A stretch of 41,220 nt of DNA from NCBI GenBank assembly GCA_022578605.1, contig MU394175.1:1-41220 (forward strand). Reading direction: 5' to 3'. The DNA is from Camillea tinctor. Taxonomy: Eukaryota > Ascomycota > Sordariomycetes > Xylariales > Xylariaceae. The notes under the pieces were generated by a model. That model was given only the letters and a program-made list of their open reading frames with translations. It was not told the DNA's origin and searched no databases. Position numbers and translations under genes: made by a program. Below, in pieces: positions 33,801-41,220 of the stretch (position 1 is the stretch's first letter; the number at the start of each line of letters is the position of its first letter).

Positions 33801-34367
33801 TGAAATTTGAAAGAGAGGGAAGATGAAGAGAAAAGGGGGCGGGGGACGAGGGCCTGACAACGTCATCTATGGTAGACTTGATATCTTGTTATGGGTGTCA
33901 TCGTTTAAAAGCCCCTTAACAGAAGATCACCCGATATGCCTTAGATCTATTGACTCTATACATGTAGTCTAACTTTCACCTTACGTTTTAGGCTCCTGTA
34001 TGTCTATCAAAACCCGTATGTAACCTTAGACTTGAGTCAATATCACCTGTTGATCGGACAAAACGAACAATATGAACATCGTGTCGATAATCAAGGAAGA
34101 TGCTTGTCAACGACGTTCCTTTTCACAAAACTTGGCACTTTGGCTGCACCTCATCAACAGAAATGGCTTCATGGGTCATGCGTCCTATCGGAGCTTGGCT
34201 TTAAAGTCCAAGAATTCGCACTTTATACCATGATATTCGGCTTAGAGATAGAGGCATGCCAAGTTGAGAGGTGGGATATCGGTCAATCGTCCCGCCAGAA
34301 AAAGTCATTCGACGGATTTGCTTTGATCATTCCTCAACGGAGGGCAAATTATAGATCGGGACCGTGA
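30857..34367. other. Intergenic, only weak open frames
   Basis: The first 200 bp are the leader and promoter of the DUF1275 gene. Between 32495 and 33115 there are overlapping open frames on both strands (minus 32495-32809, minus 32842-33099, plus 32828-33115) that look somewhat protein-like but match nothing I know; a decayed gene is possible. The 111-codon plus-strand frame at 34032-34367 ends exactly where the repeat element at 34368 begins. GA-rich runs occur at 33296-33312. Confidence 0.5.
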
Positions 34368-34492
34368 TGTTACGTACGCCCCAGCCAGGGGGGTAACTAT
34401 ATAATATCGAATTGGGGCACAATGACCACTTGGTCACTGTGAGAATCTTTTGTCTCATGGTACAGAGGGTTTGCCTAACACTTATTCGTACA
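34368..34492 (+). repeat. Left LTR-like repeat
   Basis: Starts TGTTACGTACGCCCCAGCC and contains GGGGGGTAACTATATAAT, a hairpin at 34418-34441 and CATGGTACAG. It has an extra TACG next to the start compared with the right copy. Confidence 0.8.
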
Positions 34493-34781
34493 ATAATGAT
34501 CAAGTATCCTAACGCTTAGACATGTATGGTTTGAATTTTACAATTGCTTAAGTGAATGCGAATTTTTATAGGCTCTTGTTAGCGATTGCGACCTCCACTG
34601 CTACACGTAGTTATCTCCGAGTATGGACAGCTCTAGCAACCGGCAAGGTGTGCCTTTGAGGATTTCCTGTATTATACCACTGACATGAGGCCTCGTCCAC
34701 CTTATGGCGCAACCATGCGGATACCCTTTGGTGCGGGGTATAGCAAGGCATGGGGACATGCCTCTAAGAAAGGAGATATGG

Positions 34782-34902
34782 TGTTACGTCCCAGCCAGGG
34801 GGGTAGCTATAGAATACAGAAGTGAGGCACAATGGCCACTTGGTCATTGTGAGAATATTTTGTTTCATGGTACAGTGGGATGCCTAATGTTCATTCGTAA
34901 CA
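34782..34902 (+). repeat. Right LTR-like repeat
   Basis: Starts TGTTACGTCCCAGCC, contains a hairpin at 34828-34851 and ends CATTCGTAACA, giving perfect 7-bp terminal inversion TGTTACG/CGTAACA. It lies about 150 bp upstream of the ATG of the PEPM/ICL gene and may contribute to its promoter. Confidence 0.8.
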
Positions 34903-35053
34903 TGTGAACCGTGGTAGAAAAAAAACTATAAATTCCCTCTTATTCTCGGTGTCCAACTCTTCGGATTTCAGTCATCAGTCCAACAATAACTTGCAACTCT
35001 TCTATTATCTTCTATTAGAACACATAATTCCTGTCATCTTTTAAATACCAAAT

Positions 35054-36506
35054 ATGGCCCCTTCCGCAGTTTTTTCATCAGAACCCGTAACTCACCAAGC
35101 TGAACCTGAGGTTGTGCCTATCCCACTTTACGAACCGGTCAAGGTCAATGCTTCTATCAATGTTGTGGAAGTAGTTGAGAGTGACGATGACAATGAGTCT
35201 CAACCAGCAGCTCATGCTGTCCAGCCACCACCTGTTGCCGAGGTTAACCCATGGTTACAGTTAAACTACGTCTCTTCTAGCGTTCAAGAGCCTATGTCAG
35301 GGGCAAAGAAGTTGAGGCGCATGCTTTTAGATACTGATGAGCTCATTGTTTGTCCTGGAGTTTACGATGGACTATCCGCACGTACAGCTATGGAACTCGG
35401 CTTCAATGCTATGTATATGGTTCGTAACGCCTCATAACACAATCTGTCGGCACCTTAGTAGACTAACTAAGCGGTCACAGACTGGTGCGGGAACCACAGC
35501 TTCTCGCCTTGGGCAACCAGGTATTTGGCTAAAGCATTTCTTGCTCCCTCTCTTAGACTAGTTACCTAAATCTCGATTATCACTTATCCAAGCCTAGACT
35601 TGAGACTTTCCTTTTACATATACAAGACGCAACTATCATAACCACCGTTTACATGTTATCCAATGCTAACACATTATCTCTATAGACTTAGCTATTGCTC
35701 AACTACATGAAATGCGCGAGAATGCAGAAATGATCGCAAACCTAGACCCGTTCGGGCCTCCTCTCATCGCAGATATGGATACAGGATATGGCGGTAAGTT
35801 GCCTGAACAACTCTCCTGTCATCTAGAGCCCATATTTAACTTGGATAACTTCTACATAAATGTGCTAATGACTATGTCCAAAGGTCCGATCATGGCAGCA
35901 CGAACGGTTGAGCAATACATCCGCGCTGGCGTTGCCGGAGCTCACTTGGAAGACCAGGTCCTTACTAAGAGGTGTGGACACCTTAGTGGTAAGAAAGTAG
36001 TCCCACGCGAAGAGTACATCTCGCGTATTCGGGCTGCGCATGCTGCTCGAGTGCGGCTTCAGTCAGACTTTGTTCTGATCGCCCGCACTGATGCCCTTCA
36101 GTCGCTCGGGTACGAGGAGTGCATCGCACGGTTACGAGCGGCTCGCGATGAGGGCGCTGACGTCGGTTTGCTGGAGGGCTTCACGTCCAAAGAGCAGGCT
36201 GCACAAGCAGTGAGGGACCTAGCCCCATGGCCGTTGCTACTGAATTCGGTCGAGAATGGCAAGAGTCCGACCATCACTGTGGATGAGGCCCGCAAGATGG
36301 GTTTCCGCATTATGATCTTTAGCTTTGCGACGCTGGCGCCGGCCTATGTCGCTATCAAGGAGACACTGACACGGCTAAAAACTCAAGGTGTTGTTGGTAC
36401 ACCAGAGAGCATTACGCCAGTGACACTGTTTGAAGTTTGTGGACTTCAACATAGCATGTCAGTTGATATCAACGCGGGCGGTGCTGCTTTTTCTGGTGGT
36501 GTATGA
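35054..36506 (+). CDS. PEP mutase/isocitrate lyase superfamily enzyme
   Basis: Four exons: 35054-35419, 35481-35520, 35686-35793 and 35884-36506; 378 aa. Introns are 35420-35480 (branch CTAAC), 35521-35685 (branch GCTAAC) and 35794-35883 (GTAAGT...AAAG). Core motifs in order: PGVYDGLSAR (about 101-110), the Mg-binding stretch ADMDTGYGG (164-172, split by intron 3), HLEDQ (192-196), the superfamily loop KRCGH (200-204, catalytic Cys202), ARTDA (238-242) and LLEGF (267-271). This fits C-C bond lyases or PEP phosphonomutase-like enzymes such as methylisocitrate lyase-like and oxaloacetate hydrolase-like proteins; the exact substrate cannot be read from the motifs. Residues 1-80 are an unusual extension with an acidic run (VVESDDDNES) and prolines; no clear targeting signal. 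Length without it is typical. The nearest upstream feature is the TRIM right LTR. Confidence 0.9.
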
Positions 36507-37470
36507 AGGCCTCGACAACACTATATTGGCTGTTTTCCCTAGTTCCCTTTCACTCCTTATATCTGTTTTCTAGTGTTATTTTATCTAAATTGGACATTAC
36601 TTGTTTGAATGAACTATGTATGAATCAATCCCTTTTAAAGAATACGAAGTATATTATATGGCTATTCTACCTGTACTTGTCCAAATCACAAGTATTTCGC
36701 AACATAGGTATAGGTATCAGACAAAGAACCAATATAATCGATAAATGCCTTATTGCCAAAGGGAATAGATTAGAAGTGACATGGAACAAAAAGAGTATTT
36801 CTGTGTATAATATGTATCGTTATCGCATGTAGCTGTAGTTGTAGTTCCTCGCTACTTAACACAGTGATTACCCGAGTTCCAGCCTTGCTAGGTCCCCCGT
36901 GACACTTATAGCCCTAAAGTAGTATGTACCTAGGTAGTTAATTATTAACATTGTCGAACTCAAACACTTAGTCATTATTATATTATGTCATGAGATGACT
37001 CAGCAGGCACTATGTTTATTAGTTCCCCTTTTTGGCTCAGCATCCATTATTTTCCTTATATATCACACGCACACATTAGCTTGATAGCACAATAGACTAT
37101 ATTGTGCACTGGGCTCTGTGTGTGCTGTGGAGGCTATACCTCCACAAATTCAATCATTCTTCGAGGCATACTACTCTTTATGTGACAGCGTGCTCGCGCA
37201 AGCTGGCAAGTTCCCCTAAAGCTGAGAGTTCTGGCTCGCAGCTATTTCTTCACTGTTAAGTCTGGGGTATTTCCCCACATTAATCAACTACAATATCCCG
37301 TTTATCTTGCGGGATGGGTCGCCGTACCAGACTGCCACAGAGAGAGAGAGACCACCCAGGTAGACAGGGGGTTTTTAACTGATATTATAGTTGTATAAGC
37401 AGACTTCGATTGGTCGGCGTTTAATATGTCGAAGATCCGAAGTCGAAGGGTAGCTATAGAACTATACATG
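36507..37470. other. Hairpin-rich spacer between the PEPM/ICL gene and the AT-rich block
   Basis: The 3' end of the PEPM/ICL transcript probably lies in the first 300 bp. After 37080 four short perfect inverted repeats follow each other (see separate entry). The last part (37378-37470) still has normal base composition; it shares GGGTAGCTATAGAA (37448-37461) with the right LTR of the TRIM-like element. Confidence 0.6.
37087..37315. repeat. Cluster of four short perfect hairpins
   Basis: GCACAATA/TATTGTGC (37087-37107, 5-nt loop), TGTGGAGG/CCTCCACA (37126-37146, 5-nt loop), TGGGG/CCCCA (37263-37277, 5-nt loop) and ATCCCG/CGGGAT (37295-37315, 9-nt loop). None follows a gene end closely enough to be a simple terminator. 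Confidence 0.65.
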
Positions 37471-40400
37471 TGTTACGAAAATCTTGGGATAGTTAATGTG
37501 CATTTATTTGAATAGTTATTGTTAAAATAAGTGGTTTATGCGTCCTACACTTATGCTATATATAAAACATTTAGTAAGCCTTTAAAGCCTACGATATTTC
37601 TTTTCTTTACATTAATAATATACCTTATAGCAACTTACTTAAAATTAATAAGTTATAAGTTCGAAAAGCTTTAATTATCGTTATTTTAACTTATAATGCT
37701 GTTGTTTAAAACTTATTTATTAGTTTAGTTTTTTTACTTATAAAATAAACGAAAGTTTATTTTTTACTGCGTAATAATAATAATAAAACATTATATAACA
37801 ATTAAATTTGCTTAATTTAAAAAAAATTTACTTTTTTTTTAAAGCAGCATTTTTATATTGTTTTTTTTACTTTTTTTACGCTTTATTTTCTTTTTATTTG
37901 CATTTATAAGCGTATATTGCTAATTTAACGCGATTTAAACAGTAAAATTACTAAGCTGCAATAATAAAAGCTACATTTAAAAATTTGTAAAGCACATAGC
38001 ATTGCTAAAGTTATTAGTTACAATTAAAACTTAGCTAAAAAAAGTTATTAATTTTTTTTTTTTTTTTTAACTTTACTTTATACACTATTTTAAAAAAAAA
38101 AAAAGAGTTACGAGAAATAAGAAAAAATATACTAACGATAATATTTATAAATATTAGTAAATACGACTTTTATTTAAAGCTAGTTTTTTAACTTACATTT
38201 TTTAAATTTTTTAATAAAAACCGTTTTTTATATTTTACAGTTAAGTTTTTATAACTTAACGTTAAAAAAGCTTTTATAAATAACTTTAACGGTAATAATT
38301 TTATTTATTTATTATTTATTTTTTTTTATTATTATTATTATTATATTTAAACTAAGTATTATTTGCATTTTTTATACTTAGTAACTTTGATATATTTAAT
38401 TTTAAAGTTATTTTTATTATATTTATTTTATTATTTTTATTATTTTCTTTTTTATTGTTACTGCTTTTTGTATTACGGCTTAATAAAGTTGTTTAAAACT
38501 TTTGCAAGTTAAAAACGTTATACTTTATAATAAGTAACGTAACTTTTTAATAAAATATTATTAAATAGCTTTTTATAATTATTGTAAAATTAAGCAAAAA
38601 ACGAATTGAAAAACTTAAAGGTTTTTTTATTTTTATTAATAACAATTTTAATAGTTTTGCTTTAAAACTTGCTATTAAAATTAAACTATAAAAAGCTTAT
38701 AATAGCAAATAAAAAAAAAAACATTATTGTTAATACTAAATTAAACTAAATTTAAAAACTTAAGTTATTAAGTAAATAAATTAAGTTTAATTAAAAGCTA
38801 ACTAATTATTTATTAATAATAAAGTATAAAAAAATGTTTTTAAAAAAGTTAATAATAATAAAATTAACTTAAAAAAACGAAAAGTTTAAAAAAGCATTTT
38901 TTATTAAAGTAAATACTTAAAAAAACTAGCAAAATAAAGCTTATATTGCTATATATAACTATTTAAATAATAATTTTAAAAATATAATTATACTTATTGT
39001 AGCAAAACTTTATAATATTATAGCATTAATATAAGCTAAGTTTAAAAAAACTTATAAACTTAAAAGTAGTGTTATATTTTAAAAACTTATTTATTAATAA
39101 AAGTTTTTTATTTTAAAAGCTTATAAAAAAAAAGTTATAAAGTTAACGTTTAAAATTAAAACTATTAAAAGTAAGCTAAATAATTTAAATAAAACCTATT
39201 AAATTATTAAATTTATAGCAATTAATAAGTTTTTTAACTTATTAAAATTATTTTATAATATTTTTTTTATTGTTTTTTATATTATTTATAATATTTTTTT
39301 TATTAAAAACGACGTTAAAAAAATTATTGTAAAAGTTATAACTTTTAATAAGGCTATTTTAATAGCTTAACGTAAAAAATAGTTATAAAAACTTAAAAAA
39401 ATAAGTGCTAACTTTTTAACTATGCGCTGTAGCTATACTTATTGTAATAAAAAACATAAAAATGCTTTTTATTAAAAAAAGTACTTTAAAAAAATGCTAA
39501 AAAACATTAAAAAAAAGCATAAAAAACAAAAAAATAAAAAAGCTAAATAAAAAGCTAAAAAAAAAAATAATAATATTAAAAATAATTTAAAATTTTTTAG
39601 TTTACTTTTTATTATAGCTATTAATGTTAGTTTAAACTTAATTAAAAATATAAGCGATTTTTTATTTAGTTTTATTTTTTTTAGCTTATTTAACATTAGC
39701 GACTTTAATGTATGCTTTGTTTTTAGCGTACTTTTTAATATTTTTGCTAAAAGCTTTAATAATAATAAAGTAACGTTTGCTTTAAAAGCATTTTTTAATA
39801 ATAATAAAACTTTTTTATATATACTTATTATAAATATTATTAACGTTAAAGTTATTAGCTTTATTAGCTAATTGTTAAAAAAGTGCAAAGTATTTAACTT
39901 TTTAATGCATATTTTTAAAAAATTTAAAACTGTTGCTTGCTTTTTATAACTAAGCTTAATAATAATGCTTAAAAATAAATTATAAGCATTAATTATAAAG
40001 TTAAAGTAAGTATTTATATTAAATTTAAGTTATAATTAAAATACTTTTTATAATAAAAATAGTTTTATAAATATATAAAAATATATTAAAAAAAGTATAA
40101 TAAATATAAATAAATATAAAATTATGTTAAAGTTTATAAAGATTTATAAGTTAAAAGTAAAAAAAAAAAAAAAATTAAATGTTTTAATGCTATATAATTT
40201 TATTTATTTTTTTAAAGCTGCAGTAAACTTTATATTAGTTTAATAATTTATTAAAAAAAGTGCTAAATTTTTTTTTCGTTAAAATAAAGCTTTAAAAGCT
40301 AAAAAAATAAATTATTTTATAATAATTATATTTTTTAGCAATTTATATATAATTAATTAACTTAAAAGCTTTATTATTATTATTAGCTTTAATATAGCTT

Positions 40401-41220
40401 TTTACTTTTATTTTATTACCGATTTTAATATAAAAGTTTAATATAAACGACTTGTTTATTTTAAAAATTAAAAACTTTGTTATTTAATAAATGCTTTAAT
40501 AAATATAACGCTACTTTAATAATATTGCTTATATAAAATTTATATTAAAGCTTAAATAAAAAAAGTACTACATAAAAAAAAGCTTTATAAAAAAACTTAT
40601 AAACTTAAATTATTATATATTAATTTTATAAGTATGCTTTAAAGCATATAAAAAGTAATTAGCTATAAAAAATTTTTTTAAAGTATTTAAAAACTTTTTA
40701 AAAAAGCATAAAAAACTTAAGTAGCGTTATTATTTAATTATTTTTAATTAAAGCTTTACTTTTATTAAAAAAGTATTTAAAAATTTATATTTAAATAAAA
40801 AAATAGTAGTTTATTTATTAGTTATAAATTAATATTAATAAAACGAAATATTTAAAAAAAGTATTAATATATTAAAAAAAAAAGTACAAGCTATTATATT
40901 TATAATTATAATAAAAAAAATTTTACTTAAATATTAGCTTATATTTATATAAACTATTACTTACTTAAAAAACTAATTTTTTAGTTTAAAGCTTAAAAAT
41001 AAAATACTTTATAAAGCTTAATTTAGCATTAAATTAAACTTATTTTATTTATAAATAGTAAAAGTAAAAAAATAGTATAGGCTTAAAAGTAAACTATTTA
41101 TGCTATAATTCGTAGTAAAATTATGTTAAATGCTTAAATATTAAAAAAATAATATATATAACTATATTATTTTTTTAAAATTTAATAAAATAATTTACAT
41201 TAATAATGTTTTTTTTAAAA
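37471..41220. repeat. RIP-degraded AT-rich block (about 15 percent G+C)
   Basis: Composition changes sharply near 37.47-37.6 kb and stays extremely AT-rich to the window end. Remaining C and G sit mostly in ACT, AGCT, ACG/CGT and GCA/TGC contexts, with few other CA or TG dinucleotides, as expected from repeat-induced point mutation acting on CpA. The block starts with TGTTACG, like the LTRs of the TRIM-like element; a possible degraded LTR (TGTTA at 37471 to TAACA at 37796-37800, with TATATATAAA inside) would suit the 5' end of the element described below, but that is inference. Confidence 0.85.
38882..41220 (+). pseudogene. RIP-mutated Ty1/copia gag-pol remnant
   Basis: Reading the plus strand in one frame (codons starting at 39422, 39425 and so on), protein-like order survives. 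A gag-like region (38882-39420) is followed by a CCHC-like nucleocapsid motif near 39434-39472, in which two Cys codons read TAT. Next is a protease-like stretch (SDFNVCFVFSVLFN, 39698-39739), then an integrase-like stretch (ITDFNIKV then YKRLVYFKN, 40415-40468). After a one-base shift at a T7 run (40673-40679) the frame continues as the integrase C-terminal part: YLKN, stop, FFSLKLKNK, ILYKA, stop, FSIKLNLFYL (40962-41051), which aligns with the copia integrase tail preceding reverse transcriptase. Every mismatch to the expected W, R, P, G, E or H positions is a C-to-T or G-to-A change. Stops are about 5-6 percent of codons by hand count. Reverse transcriptase should lie beyond the window. 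Confidence 0.75.

Larger units (their letters stand above)
34368..34902 (+). mobile_element. TRIM-like miniature LTR retroelement
   Basis: Two related direct repeats, 34368-34492 (125 bp) and 34782-34902 (121 bp), frame a 289-bp core. Both begin TGTTACG; the right one ends CGTAACA and the left one CGTACA, so each has TG...CA ends as LTRs do. By eye they share about 85 percent identity. The element is flanked by CGTGA on the left (34363-34367) and TGTGA on the right (34903-34907), a 5-bp target-site duplication differing by one transition. A purine-rich AAGAAAGGAGATATGG lies immediately before the right LTR, in the position of a polypurine tract. The core has no coding capacity, and I could not recognise a primer-binding site. 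Size and structure fit a terminal-repeat retrotransposon in miniature, which needs enzymes from an autonomous element. Confidence 0.75.

Noticed and set aside
34368..34902. Interpretation of the two 120-bp repeats as independent solo LTRs or MITEs
   Set aside because: Neither copy has its own target-site duplication, whereas the outer flanks of the pair match at 4 of 5 bases and a purine tract precedes the right copy, so one element with two LTRs fits better.
39472..39696. 74-codon Leu/Phe/Lys-rich minus-strand frame
   Set aside because: Low-complexity product of AT-rich DNA; the plus strand carries the copia nucleocapsid-protease remnant here.
1..41220. CRISPR array, bacterial operon or secondary-metabolite cluster
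   Set aside because: No regularly spaced repeats of CRISPR type; genes have spliceosomal introns; no PKS, NRPS, terpene synthase or cluster regulator was found.
37471..41220. Mitochondrial DNA fragment as explanation of the AT-rich block
   Set aside because: No mitochondrial gene or tRNA is readable, and the remaining C/G context together with copia-like motif order fits RIP of a retrotransposon.

Overview
The window looks like nuclear DNA of a filamentous ascomycete (Pezizomycotina, probably Sordariomycetes). The evidence is short introns (60-165 bp) with GTAAGT-type donors and CTAAC/CTGAC branch sites, a Crh-type cell-wall transglycosylase, a GH43 beta-xylosidase, an intron-containing nuclear tRNA-Leu, long low-complexity intergenic DNA, and an extremely AT-rich right end that reads as a retrotransposon degraded by repeat-induced point mutation (RIP). 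Gene density is low: six complete protein genes, one truncated gene and one tRNA in 41 kb. No secondary-metabolite cluster, CRISPR array or bacterial-type operon is visible.

Layout. 1-940: 5' part of an MFSD5-type transporter gene on the minus strand, cut off next to a 57-nt C-rich tract; it has a GC-AG intron. 940-4310: simple-sequence DNA with many TAGGTA/TACCTA motifs. 4311-6008: single-exon disordered protein resembling the TORC1 subunit Tco89. 6009-8690: intergenic, ending in a clear TATA promoter. 8691-9464: GC-rich seven-helix membrane protein of unknown function. 9465-16940: mostly empty, with an unidentified coding relic near 11.5-12.1 kb and small hairpins and repeats. 16942-18177: GPI-anchored GH16 Crh enzyme. 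18178-24706: no gene seen. 24707-24812: tRNA-Leu(AAG) with a 24-nt intron. 25926-27536: intracellular GH43 beta-xylosidase (minus). 29911-30856: three-exon DUF1275 membrane protein (minus). 34368-34902: a 535-bp element with two LTR-like ends, interpreted as a TRIM (terminal-repeat retrotransposon in miniature). 35054-36506: four-exon PEP mutase/isocitrate lyase superfamily enzyme. 36507-37470: hairpin-rich spacer. 37471-41220: AT-rich RIP block whose plus strand still reads as Ty1/copia gag, protease and integrase.

The genes do not form one pathway. Crh acts at the cell wall, GH43 on imported xylo-oligosaccharides, and the PEPM/ICL enzyme on a small organic acid. The right third is a transposon-affected accessory region, while the left and middle carry conserved housekeeping-type genes. 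The most interesting observations are the TRIM-like element with matching target-site duplication and hairpin-bearing LTRs directly upstream of the PEPM/ICL gene, and the RIP fossil that still keeps its reading frame.
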